A stretch of 64,000 nucleotides of DNA from Anthracocystis setariae. Taxonomy: Eukaryota; Basidiomycota; Ustilaginomycetes; Ustilaginales; Ustilaginaceae. The position numbers and the translations under genes are program-made. The stretch spans positions 62,001 to 126,000 of the forward strand of contig CAKMXJ010000021.1 of assembly GCA_928724745.1 (NCBI GenBank), given 5' to 3'. Under the pieces are notes generated by a model. That model did no database searches, had not been told where the DNA came from, and saw only the letters and a list, made by a program, of their open reading frames with translations. Below, one piece after another: positions 28,880 to 38,121 of this stretch; within the stretch, counting starts at the first letter, position 1; every line of letters starts with the position of its first letter.

Positions 28880-30619
28880 ATGAAGTTGGCACAGGCCTTG
28901 CTCGTGTGTTTTGTTTCGACTTCGATCGTGCTCTCGTCGGGTGGTGATGGAGTTTTGGCACTTACTGTCCCAAGCGAAGATGCCCACGGTATTCGTTTTG
29001 CCGCTTTGGGACTGGGCCAAGAGCGCAGAGTCGATCACCTTCCCGTCCGAGTCGGTGGTGTAGCCCACAGCAAGCAGGACGTAGACAGCAATGTCGTCGC
29101 CAAACATCCTCTTTGGCGTCGCCATCTTAAACGTGATGCGAAAAGCCAGATTGCTGAGGATTCCGACGATCCCGGAATTGATCTCGACACTCCCGGACCT
29201 TCCTTCAACGGTCCACCCGATATCTCTGATCCCGGCAACGGAAGGGATGATCGCGATATTCCCCACCACCGCAAGCGTCATGTTGGTGAGCCTAATCTGT
29301 GGCGCCGCCAACCTCGAGCTTCTCGTCATCCACCTGATGACCCTAATCCCGGTCCTCCTGGCCTGCCCGGTCCTCGACCCAATGGCAACGATCCCAACTT
29401 TCCCAACCGTAAACGCCATGTTGGGACCGACGACCAAGCCACACACTCCTTCGATGATGAGCGTCGTCCATCGCTCGAGCGCAGGGGTCAAAAACATCCT
29501 GGCACGGGCAATTGTCACGATCAACCAGGGGGAGAGCCGGTTCCTGGATGCCCTCCTCCACACCACCCGGCGGGAGGTGACGCGGGTCAGAAGTTGTCGA
29601 AGCACAATCCACTGACCAAGCGCTCTCCGGATGACTTCAGGCCTCCCAACGCTGGCTACGCTTGGCGTCAGCTCCTTCAAGAGATCCCGCCGGGAGTGAA
29701 GTTGGGTCAACGTTCGTTGGACCGTCGTGGAGAGGCTCACCTTGACGCCAGAGTCGATGGTGTCTCTGTGAAGAAGCGATCGCCTCTGCAGATCTCTGAT
29801 GACGACGGAGACATGCCTTCCTACAGTACAGCGGACGATAACAAGGGCGGTCACACGGAATCTGGATATTACGATGAGCAGGGCAATGCATACCGCAAGG
29901 AGCAGTTGCCCAAGTCTCTCGGTGGCGATCTTGACGACAAGGATGTCAAAGGCGTCATCTACGACGATACGGGCTTGATTGTGTTCAAATCGGGCGCGCT
30001 ATCTGAAGGTCCACCTCCCGACGAGTCAAGCCAAGACCAAGATGCAGCGCTTTTGCGCAAGTATCCGGAGTGGAACAAGCTCACGCCGGAGCAGCAGAAG
30101 CAGTTGAAGGAACACCCGGGAGCCGAGGGTGACAAGTTTTACGCTGGGTTCGTCAAGACGGTCCAGTCTACCAAACCTGATCCGGTCGATCGCCAAGTTG
30201 ATGGAAGTGACGACAATTTGGTTCCAGCCGTGGAGCCGATCAGCATCACTTCGACTGTGTCGAATACTGCTTTTCAACTTGATGCGATCTCGACGTCGAA
30301 ATACCTTGGCATCTGTTCTTGCCCGCGCGGTCCTGGTGACGGCATGTTCGGCGGTAAGGGCGATACCTGTGCATCCAAGTTCGTCGAGGCAGCCAAGACG
30401 ACGGCTACCTGCCAGTACACTACCGCCAATGATATTGCTTGTGTCGAGCACGAGCAGAGCGACCAGGGCAACAAGCCGCTGAGTGATGGCGACATTTCTT
30501 GGTGGATGCAGCAGTTCTGCAAACGATGTGCGGATGCTGGTGGAACCAACAGTTTGGATTTCGCCTGCGCCGCCAGCGGAAAGTCTGGGGGCGCAGACGC
30601 TGTTTCCGAGATCAAGTAG
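28880..30619 (+). CDS. Secreted protein with many dibasic (Kex2-type) sites and Cys-rich C-terminus
   Basis: Not a family I can name. Residues 1-~28 form a signal peptide (MKLAQALLVCFVSTSIVLSS). About eleven KR/RR pairs fall within the first 300 residues (49, 80, 84, 132, 142, 178, 195, 201, 247, 282, 299), several in the repeated context RKRHVG. They separate Pro/Gly/Asp-rich segments and look like Kex2 cleavage sites in a multi-peptide precursor; smut repellent protein Rep1 is a precedent for such processing, but homology is not claimed. Residues ~470-570 have eight cysteines (ICSC, DTC, ATC, IAC, FCKRC, FAC), probably disulphide-bonded. After the TAG stop (30617-30619) the same frame stays open to 30745. 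A putative effector or cell-wall protein; function unknown. Confidence 0.72.
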   Translation: MKLAQALLVCFVSTSIVLSSGGDGVLALTVPSEDAHGIRFAALGLGQERRVDHLPVRVGGVAHSKQDVDSNVVAKHPLWRRHLKRDAKSQIAEDSDDPGIDLDTPGPSFNGPPDISDPGNGRDDRDIPHHRKRHVGEPNLWRRQPRASRHPPDDPNPGPPGLPGPRPNGNDPNFPNRKRHVGTDDQATHSFDDERRPSLERRGQKHPGTGNCHDQPGGEPVPGCPPPHHPAGGDAGQKLSKHNPLTKRSPDDFRPPNAGYAWRQLLQEIPPGVKLGQRSLDRRGEAHLDARVDGVSVKKRSPLQISDDDGDMPSYSTADDNKGGHTESGYYDEQGNAYRKEQLPKSLGGDLDDKDVKGVIYDDTGLIVFKSGALSEGPPPDESSQDQDAALLRKYPEWNKLTPEQQKQLKEHPGAEGDKFYAGFVKTVQSTKPDPVDRQVDGSDDNLVPAVEPISITSTVSNTAFQLDAISTSKYLGICSCPRGPGDGMFGGKGDTCASKFVEAAKTTATCQYTTANDIACVEHEQSDQGNKPLSDGDISWWMQQFCKRCADAGGTNSLDFACAASGKSGGADAVSEIK

Positions 30620-30745
30620 GTCGAAAGTCCGCAGCGCGTTCAGGAGGGCGAGGACGCCTCCGACAGCGCAGGTGGCAAGCCTACTCCTAAGACCAGTGGT
30701 GGTGGTGGTGGTGACTTGAACGACGGTGGTTCAAGTCACGACTAG
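30620..30745 (+). other. In-frame extension after the TAG stop (41 codons)
   Basis: Directly after TAG the frame of the secreted protein continues for 41 codons to a second TAG at 30743. It has a low-complexity, protein-like composition (VESPQRVQEGEDASDSAGGK..., a Gly run, DLNDGGSSHD). It may be a former C-terminus cut off by a nonsense change, a readthrough product, or 3' UTR. Confidence 0.4.
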
Positions 30746-31529
30746 CCTGAGCACGCTGGCGTCTTGGTCTGATCCCCCGGCTCGGTTCGGTTCGGCTCTG
30801 CTTCTCTTCCCTTGTTCCACAATTCCCCCGTTCTCTCTCTCTCTCTCTCTCTCTCTCGTGATCGTGGTAGCATTCTCGTGGCTGGCTCATACACGTTCGC
30901 CTGATTTCACACTTTCAGTGTTCACCGTTCTTTCCCCCCCTCCCTCAGCTGTTTGTGATTATGATGATGTTGTTCGTAAGAATGAAATTTTCAGGCGTCG
31001 TCGCCATGCGTCTTTGCACCCGCTTCGGTTGACAGTACAGTTTGACGAGCTGAAAATTTTGCATCTGAGCTGACGGCTGTCATGGAGCTTGTTTGCGCTT
31101 TGGTTGCTCATCTCCGCAGATCAAGGATGGTGGGCGCTTAGTGGAGACGATCAAGAGGGAGAGGAGGGGGGAATCGTCCACTGCGCGAGAACGAGTAAAG
31201 AAGGGGAGAAGCCGAGTGAGGCACGCTCGGGCCGTGCGTAAATTTTTGAGAGTTTCTTTTTTTCTCTTCGAGCGCGTTGGAAAAAAAAAAAAAATAGATA
31301 AAAAGAGGCAGCGAAAAAGGAAGAATTTCGGTTGGCTTCGACTGGCAAAGTAGTAGAGTACAGTAGTGTTGTGCGGAAGAAAGGGGATTTTTCTTTTTCT
31401 TTTTCTTTTTCTTTTTTTTCTTTTGGGTGCCAACGTGGGTTTGCTCCACCTATCCGTGCGCACGTCAGACCAAAAAGATTTCTTCACCTTTCACTACGAT
31501 CACCACACATTTCTTTCGCCCTGGTCAAG
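30746..31529. other. Intergenic, 784 bp
   Basis: 3' flank of the secreted-protein gene and promoter of MAM33. It contains a (TC)n tract at about 30835-30857, an A-run near 31281, and a T-rich TTTTTC repeat near 31388-31420 just upstream of the gene. No RNA gene was seen. Confidence 0.6.
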
Positions 31530-32348
31530 ATGATTGCACGCACGCTCACACGCACTCTGCTGCGATCTGCTCCTCGCAGCAGCACCTCCGTCACTCGCGT
31601 AGCTCTACCCCGCTTCAGCTTCAGCATCGCCACCGTTCAACCTGCTGCTCGTGCATTCACCGCCTCGCGCCTCGTGCGCAGTCAAGGCGAAACCGACGCG
31701 GAACTGAGCGCCAAGATCGCCCAGGAACTCGAATACGAGCGCGAAAACTCGGACATCTTCGTCGGCGATTCGGCCACCAACGAACCTGGCTTCGTCACCG
31801 AGTTCAAGCAGCCCGGCATCTGGAAGATCCACGACAAGTCCGGTGCCGACGAGGTGTCGCTCGAGCGCGAGTTCGGCAACGAACATATCAAGGTGCTCTT
31901 CTCCGTGGGCGATCTCGACACGTCCGGGATGCTCGAGGATGCCGAGGATGGTACGCCCATCGAACACGATCGCGAAGCTGACCAGGCCGAATCCGCTCCT
32001 TTTCCCGTGCGCGTCTCGGTCTCGATCACCAAGCCGTCCGGCGGCGCACTCATGGTCGACGCTTTCGTCCAGGATGGAGGTCTCATCGTCGAAAACGTGG
32101 CGTACTACAAGGATAAGGAGCTTGCCATCAGGATGGATGCCGAGGTCGATTTCCAGAGAAGAGGCTATTACCTCGGTCCCAAGTTCGAAACTCTGGACGA
32201 ATCGGTCCAGGATCAGTTCCTGCAATATTTGGCCGAGAGGGGTCTCGACTCGAATATGGCCCTTTTTATTCCCAACTATGCAGAGTACAAGGAACAGAAG
32301 GAGTACTGCAGCTGGCTCGCCAACGTCAAGCAGTTTGTTGATGTGTAA
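31530..32348 (+). CDS. MAM33: Mitochondrial acidic protein Mam33 (p32/C1QBP family)
   Basis: 272 aa. The start at 31530 gives a strong mitochondrial presequence (MIARTLTRTLLRSAPRSS, ending near ARAFTASRLVRS); the frame is open upstream, but that part has no coding character. The mature protein is acidic and has the MAM33 layout: N-terminal helix (ELSAKIAQELEYEREN), beta-sheet core (EVSLEREFGNEHIKVLFSV; FPVRVSVSITKPSGGALMVDAFVQDG; IVENVAYY) and C-terminal helices with the family-typical GPKFETLDESVQDQFLQYLAERG and YAEYKEQKEYCSWLANVKQF. p32 proteins form doughnut-shaped trimers in the matrix and support mitochondrial translation and OXPHOS assembly. Confidence 0.95.
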   Translation: MIARTLTRTLLRSAPRSSTSVTRVALPRFSFSIATVQPAARAFTASRLVRSQGETDAELSAKIAQELEYERENSDIFVGDSATNEPGFVTEFKQPGIWKIHDKSGADEVSLEREFGNEHIKVLFSVGDLDTSGMLEDAEDGTPIEHDREADQAESAPFPVRVSVSITKPSGGALMVDAFVQDGGLIVENVAYYKDKELAIRMDAEVDFQRRGYYLGPKFETLDESVQDQFLQYLAERGLDSNMALFIPNYAEYKEQKEYCSWLANVKQFVDV

Positions 32349-32748
32349 GGAAATTTAGGCGCCAAAACAGGGGGGCGATCTTGGCCCTTCTTTTTGTTGG
32401 TTGGTTAAATGCTCCGCATCTCTTCTAATCCTGTCAATATCGTTCGTATATGTGTATGTGTGGGTTTGAGCTGTGAGTGAGAGTGAACCCCCGCGGTGCG
32501 AGGCATGTTGCGGCCAGCTCAAAGTGGATGGGTTTGAGGTCAGGTGGTTCAGTTGATCGAGCGTGTTCGTTGTTAAGTTAGCATTCTTTCCCCTCCAACA
32601 TTGGCTGAAAAATGCGCGTTTTTCTTCCCCGGGTCCCGAACTCGACGTGGGAAAATTTTGGGTCAACCAAGTTTGTGGCTCGCCAGGGTCTTTTCTCGTT
32701 TCTTTCTTCTTGCTTCTGCACCAACCACGCACGCACGTACGATCCACC
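32349..32748. other. Intergenic, 400 bp
   Basis: Between MAM33 and NOP13, both on the plus strand. A GT-rich stretch lies near 32450. Nothing else was recognised. Confidence 0.55.
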
Positions 32749-34533
32749 ATGTCGGAGAGCGATTTGCACATCGAGACCTCTCCCGTCGCAGACGCTACTG
32801 AGGTCGAAGGCGGTGAGAGGCCGCTGACGAACAAGGAGAAGCGTCAGTTGGCGGTGGCGGCCAAACGGAAGGCCAAGGAGCAGGCGATAGCCAAGAAATC
32901 TTCTGCTTCCACCACCACCACCACCACCACCGCGGCGGGCGAAAAGCGAAAACGCGAGGACGAGGCAGTTCAAGTCGCTGAAGCGGAGAATGAGGAGGAA
33001 GTCGAGGTCGTCTCGCACAAGGAATTGCGTCGACGCAAGAAGCTCGCCAAGCTCACTGGCGACGTCCCCGCGGACGCTGCAGCCTCGCCGAATAACCTCA
33101 TGCACCCATCACGGACCGCCATCTCGTCTCCCGCCTCAGTCCCACGTAGCGGATTCTCGATCTGGGTGGGCAACTTGTCGTTCTTCACCGCGCCCTCGAA
33201 ACTCATCGATTGGTTCACCCAGCGCGGCGTCGATGGCATTAGCCGCGTCAATATGCCCAAAGGTGCACGTCGTGCCGAAATGAACCGCGGTTTTTGTTAC
33301 CTCGACCTGCCCAACAAGGATATGCTGACTGCTGCGCTGAATTTGTCCGAGCAGCCGCTGGATGGGAGGAAGTTGTTGATCAAGAATGGATCCGATTTTA
33401 CTGGTCGGCCGGATATTAATGGGAGTGCGCTGGGGATCGCTCGGACGCTGCCGAATGCGACTACGTCCATGTACGCTACGAACAAGGAGGATGGCGACGA
33501 GGAAGAGGGAGGGGAGGAAGCCGAGGGAGAGGGAGGGGCGGAGGGAGGGGGAGAGCAAAAGGGGAAGGAGCAGGAGGGGGAGGCGCAAGGGAGGGAGATC
33601 GTTAAGGGAAAGACGGGTTTGACCAAGACGGCACAAAAGATCCTGAGGGCGCAGAAGAATCCGCCTTCGATGACGCTCTTCTTGGGCAACTTGAGTTTCA
33701 ACACAACCGAACAGGGTGTCAAGGATTTGTTCGATCACTCGGCAAGTAGAAGGAATCCGCCACCGAAGAAGAAGGAGAAGAAGGAACGAAAGCCTAGAAA
33801 AGATTTGGCCAAGAAAGCCTCTTCTTCCTCCTCCTCTTCCTCCTCTTCAGGTAGCGATTCCGATTCGGACTCGGACTCAGACTCGGACTCTGAGGCGGAA
33901 AGCGAAAGCTCCTCTTCCTCTTCCTCTTCCTCCGCCTCTGCCACTGCCACAGCTACGGAAGATGACAAGAAGAAAACGCGCTCGCAGGGGGAAGTGGTGT
34001 CGTCCGCAGCTGGAATCCGCAAAGTGCGTCTGGGCACGTTCGAGGACCAAGTTACAAAGTGCAAAGGCTTTGGCTTTATCGATTTCCACACTGTGGAACA
34101 GGCGACTGCGTCACTGATCGATCCGCGCAACACCTTCCTCGATGGTCGCAAGATCGTGCTGCAATACGCCTCGCCGGACGCCACGCGTCGGGGCGCAAGC
34201 AAAACCCAAAGAGATGCCATCAAGAGCAAATTGCCCAACCAGAAGCGCGTCGGGTTCATGACTGGTGCGCAAAAGCGTGCGCGTATCTCGGCCAGCAGTC
34301 GAAATGCCGAGGACGAAAAGGTCGCGCCCGTGCCAGGCAGTTTCGACGCTAACGCTCCGCTCCCCAAGGTGCACAAGGAGACTAAGGAGGAGAGACTCGC
34401 AAGGAGAGCTGCCCAGGGTGATCGGGGGAGTCAGAGTGCAAGGAGAGCCAAGCCCGGTGAAGCGTTGGCTAATGCCAAGAGAGCAAGTCAGGGCATCGTT
34501 CAGAGTACCGGTACAAAGATTTCTTTCGAGTAA
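32749..34533 (+). CDS. NOP13: Nucleolar two-RRM protein, NOP13-like
   Basis: 594 aa, starting at 32749 (MSESDLH). A Lys/Glu-rich N-terminus with nuclear/nucleolar-type basic clusters leads to RRM1 at about 134-215 (RNP2 IWVGNLSF; RNP1-like NRGFCYLDL). RRM2 begins at about 307 (RNP2 TLFLGNLSF), but its RNP1 (CKGFGFIDF) comes only at about 437: a ~90-residue Lys-rich, poly-Ser, Ser-Asp insertion sits inside the domain. Yeast Nop13 has the same two-RRM layout and associates with pre-ribosomal particles. The C-terminus is basic (RVGFMTGAQKRARISA, RRAAQGDRGS). A related alternative is Nop12-type, but the VNMPK element in RRM1 favours Nop13. Confidence 0.82.
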   Translation: MSESDLHIETSPVADATEVEGGERPLTNKEKRQLAVAAKRKAKEQAIAKKSSASTTTTTTTAAGEKRKREDEAVQVAEAENEEEVEVVSHKELRRRKKLAKLTGDVPADAAASPNNLMHPSRTAISSPASVPRSGFSIWVGNLSFFTAPSKLIDWFTQRGVDGISRVNMPKGARRAEMNRGFCYLDLPNKDMLTAALNLSEQPLDGRKLLIKNGSDFTGRPDINGSALGIARTLPNATTSMYATNKEDGDEEEGGEEAEGEGGAEGGGEQKGKEQEGEAQGREIVKGKTGLTKTAQKILRAQKNPPSMTLFLGNLSFNTTEQGVKDLFDHSASRRNPPPKKKEKKERKPRKDLAKKASSSSSSSSSSGSDSDSDSDSDSDSEAESESSSSSSSSSASATATATEDDKKKTRSQGEVVSSAAGIRKVRLGTFEDQVTKCKGFGFIDFHTVEQATASLIDPRNTFLDGRKIVLQYASPDATRRGASKTQRDAIKSKLPNQKRVGFMTGAQKRARISASSRNAEDEKVAPVPGSFDANAPLPKVHKETKEERLARRAAQGDRGSQSARRAKPGEALANAKRASQGIVQSTGTKISFE

Positions 34534-34608
34534 TTTAACTTACACAAGCGCCATCGCGAATTTCAGCAGAAGATGCGTTTGTTTCTTCTCCCCCCCTTTA
34601 CGTGCGTG

Positions 34609-36984
34609 TTATGGTGAGCAGCTGAATGAGGTGGGTGGGACCAACAATGTCGACCAGCCACGTGATTGAGGGTTGAGGTACTGTAGTTCCACTTTGGGTT
34701 CAGGTTGGTTGAGCGCTTTGCCGACGATGAGGCGGTACGAGTAACCTGTGAGATCGCAGTCGGCAAGTTTCCAGCCGAGACTTGCGATTCGATCATCAAT
34801 GACAAGTTCACCTGCCTCGTCATCGCCTGTCCATCCCTCCCCTCCCACAAGATCTACATCCTCTTCTTGGGCCTGCTGAGAATGCGCTCGTACCACCTCA
34901 GTTAGCACCTCTCGAACGCTCCGATCAGAGGCACGCGCGTTGGTGACGATCCAAGTCGCAATTTCTTCGGCAGTTTTGACCATTCGGTCATCTTTAGCAT
35001 TGGCCACCATCACTACCGCCGTAAACGGTGCCACTGAGGCAGGCCAATGCAATCCACCACCGTTTTTGTTTTTTGTGGTCTCGGGTGTATTATGCAGGCG
35101 ATCGAAATCGGATGCAGCCTTCTGCGCAAGGGCGCCGAGGATCCTGGAAACGCCGATTCCATAGCATCCCATTTGGAACGGGACTCGTCCGTTTGACAAC
35201 CGATTCACGCCCTCCACGATCGGTTTCGCTTCAGCGGATGGGATGAAGCCCGCCTCGAGCGCGCGGCTGTACCTATCACCGAGGTAGAACGTGTGTCCAA
35301 TCTCGATGGCTCTCGTCTGTTGAAGTGATTGCGCAGATCGACACTTGGGACACGTGTCGTTGGTTTCGGCATTGCGAACGTCGACGAGCGTGAGCGGCGG
35401 GGCGATGGAGCTGGGCGACGTGGCGTATTGGCCAAATTGGGTGGGGAAGAGGTCGATAAGAGGCATCGACTGTGTGTGTTGAGGAGACGAGGTTGGACGA
35501 GAGGTGAAGCGGTTGACGGCGTCGATAAGGGCTTCATTCAGCTCGCAAGGGTCGAGAGAGGCGCATTCAAAGTCGGAAAGAACGGAGAGAGAGGAGAAGC
35601 GCACCAGAGGTCCTTCGGGACGGTCCTTCCAGTCCCACGTTGAGATGTTGGTGGAGGAAGCAGAGTCGTAAAGCAACTCGACCGCATCTGGCTTGGCTTG
35701 TTTCTTGTTGGTGTTGGTTGGTTGCTCGGAAGCAACTGTTGGTAGTAGCTTTGATATGAGTTTGTGGATCTTTGTCTCGTTGAGTCCTCTTGTAGCTGGC
35801 AGTACGAAGGCATGCATAACCTGATCCTGAACTTGGACGTCTGTGCACCCGTACAGCAACACCCTAACATCGGCCGCAGACACGGGCATATGCGTAGGTT
35901 CCGGCATCGAAATTGCTTTCTCCGTATTGGCCGTGTACTCGCACTGCCTGCACGAGATCAACGTATCCTCGCCCGCCGCATCCTCCACATGATACTCATG
36001 ACTCTTGTTCCCGCCGATCGCACCTGTGTCCGCCTCGGCCGCCATCCACCTCTTCTCCCCCTTGTCACTCGTAAACACCCTATCAAATATCCTAGCATAT
36101 GCGCGCTTCACCTCGTCATAGGTCACGATTGCATCCGTTTCGCTCTTGTCGAACGAATAGAGATCCTTCATCAAAAACTCCTTGGTGCGCAGCAATCCCA
36201 TCCTCGGACGTGGCTCATCCCTGAACTTGCTCGTGATCTGGTATAGCCTGAGTGGAAGTTGACGATCGGACTCGACTTCGTGCGCTACGAGTTTTGTGAT
36301 CTCCTCTTCATGTGTAGGGCCAAGGACGAATTCGGAGTCTTTGCGATCGCGAAGCTTGTAGAGCTCGCTGCCCATGATTTGGAACCGGCCTGATTGGTGC
36401 CAGAGTTTGGAAGGTAGCAGGTTGGGAAGGGCGAGACGGGAGGCAGAGATGGCGGAGAGCTCTTGATCGATGATGTTGGACAGTTTGCGGACGATGCGAA
36501 GTGCGTTGGGGAGGAGGGTGAAGACGCCGGAGGAGGAGGAGCGAATGTAGCCGCCACGAAGGAGGAGTTGCAGGGAAGGGAGCGAGTCGTCCGTGGTGGA
36601 GACTTGAGATGATTTTTGAGTGGGAGAAAAGTGGTTCGATAGTCGTATAGGTTGCGGTGTTCTGCGCTTCGATGTGATTGTCGATTGCTGCCGTGAAGGC
36701 GAGGAGGAGGAGGAGGAGGAGGAGCTGCTGCTAGCCAACGAGCGAACTTGCTGCGAACGGTAGGGGGGCATCATCATCACTACGGCGCTTGTAGAGGCTA
36801 CCGATGAGCAGACCTTGCAATACGAGCGAGTCGCAGCAGACAGCCTGGTTTGGGAAGTCATCATCGGAAACACCGATGGCCAGCTTCTTGGAGAGAGAGA
36901 GAGGATCTGTGGTCGTTGACGGGAGGTCAGGGTCTTCCGACAACGCCGAACTGTTCGGTAACGCCCGACAGCTGGAGTTTCCAA
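34609..36984 (-). CDS. PARS2: Prolyl-tRNA synthetase, mitochondrial (bacterial type)
   Basis: Class II synthetase charging mitochondrial tRNA-Pro. The 791-aa frame has a Ser/Arg-rich N-terminus fitting a mitochondrial targeting region; the ATGs at 36984, 36864 and 36861 are all possible starts. Catalytic core: LLRGGYIRSSSSGVFTLLPNALRI, then motif 2 (FVLGPTHEEEIT, FRDEPRPRMGLLRTKEFLMKDLYSFD) and motif 3 (MGCYGIGVSRILGALAQ). An insertion between motifs 2 and 3 includes ISCRQCEYTAN and TCPKCRSAQ, two CxxC pairs that may bind zinc. The C-terminal anticodon-binding domain starts near WPASVAPFTAVVMVAN. The bacterial-type architecture rules out the cytosolic enzyme. It is divergent to the acyl-CoA dehydrogenase gene. 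Confidence 0.94.
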   Translation of the reverse strand: METPAVGRYRTVRRCRKTLTSRQRPQILSLSPRSWPSVFPMMTSQTRLSAATRSYCKVCSSVASTSAVVMMMPPYRSQQVRSLASSSSSSSSSSSPSRQQSTITSKRRTPQPIRLSNHFSPTQKSSQVSTTDDSLPSLQLLLRGGYIRSSSSGVFTLLPNALRIVRKLSNIIDQELSAISASRLALPNLLPSKLWHQSGRFQIMGSELYKLRDRKDSEFVLGPTHEEEITKLVAHEVESDRQLPLRLYQITSKFRDEPRPRMGLLRTKEFLMKDLYSFDKSETDAIVTYDEVKRAYARIFDRVFTSDKGEKRWMAAEADTGAIGGNKSHEYHVEDAAGEDTLISCRQCEYTANTEKAISMPEPTHMPVSAADVRVLLYGCTDVQVQDQVMHAFVLPATRGLNETKIHKLISKLLPTVASEQPTNTNKKQAKPDAVELLYDSASSTNISTWDWKDRPEGPLVRFSSLSVLSDFECASLDPCELNEALIDAVNRFTSRPTSSPQHTQSMPLIDLFPTQFGQYATSPSSIAPPLTLVDVRNAETNDTCPKCRSAQSLQQTRAIEIGHTFYLGDRYSRALEAGFIPSAEAKPIVEGVNRLSNGRVPFQMGCYGIGVSRILGALAQKAASDFDRLHNTPETTKNKNGGGLHWPASVAPFTAVVMVANAKDDRMVKTAEEIATWIVTNARASDRSVREVLTEVVRAHSQQAQEEDVDLVGGEGWTGDDEAGELVIDDRIASLGWKLADCDLTGYSYRLIVGKALNQPEPKVELQYLNPQSRGWSTLLVPPTSFSCSP

Positions 36985-38121
36985 GCATGAGCACTTCTAC
37001 TGACTTCCTCCACACATGACTAATGCTTAACTATCATTTCTTGGCAATTGGCAACCGTTTTCTCTGTCGGCATCGGCGTAACATTGTGCGAAAAGGTGAA
37101 AAAAAAACCCAGTTTCACCGATTTGCTGTCGGAAGTTGGTTGGAACCGGTTGCCGGTGCAGCTTAGGTGAGATTTTCGAGCGCACTTGGCAATTGAAAGC
37201 CACGCGCCAAATCAAAAGCGGGCCGACCCATCCCAAGTACAGTACATTACAGTACAGTACTGTTCTCCTGAGTGTAGTAGACTACTGCATGACGAAGCTT
37301 TTCTAAGGGCAGGCTAGCGAAGACTTGTTCCTGAACAAGTGTGCAATGACTGGATTATCCCCGGTATGTTCCGCTGGGATTGCAGAGCCTCGATCGAGCC
37401 CAGACCGGTACAACTTCTGTCTTTTGTTCGACCAGCTCAAACCTGTACAGCACAGTAGAGTACAGTACAGTCGTTGAGTTCACAGACAGAGAGGAGCCAT
37501 TGGAAGCGTTGACCATAGCTGACTTGTTTGCACCCGCTGCGCTGATAGTAGCAAAGAAAAAGTGTCACTGTGCGGGGAGAGGTTGAGGCTGATTAGGGGG
37601 ATCGAGTTGGACCGTCAACACCGGTTCCAGCTTTGGGCTTTGGTCCGAAAAGTGGGTTTGATCAGCAGGGGAAAGGGAAAAGGAAAAGGAAAAGGAAAAG
37701 AAAAGGAGGAGCAATATACTGTAATGCATTTGCGCGCAACAGCAGAGAAGGAATTGCCGAAATCTGAGCTCGAATGCGGTTGAATCGGTCATTATTAGGC
37801 AGCGCATTCGAAGTTGAAAGCGGTGCAGGCGTGCGTGTGTCTTTGTTGGTTGGTTGGTTGGCTTTGGTCCGAGCCGGGTGGCAGTCGTCCAAAAAAAGGC
37901 ATCACGAGTACAGTTCAGTCACAGTGCAGTGTAGTGACAGAGTACAAAATACCACACATATACTTCGGGGCCCCCGCACTGTCACGACCGTCAATCCCGT
38001 TCCACACAACACATTCACCCCTACTTTCAACCTCGTCGTCTCTTCTTCCTTCCCAACCACTACGTATACTACCACCACCTTCGTTTCCCCTCCATCCTCA
38101 AGGCAACGAATACTATCAAAC
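36985..38121. other. Divergent intergenic region, 1.1 kb
   Basis: Between the ProRS and acyl-CoA dehydrogenase starts. It is rich in TACAGTA words (37237-37263, including the palindrome ACAGTACTGT at 37254-37263; 37444-37470; 37908-37946) and has an (AAAAGG)n-like purine stretch at 37671-37710. No gene with coding character. Confidence 0.65.
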
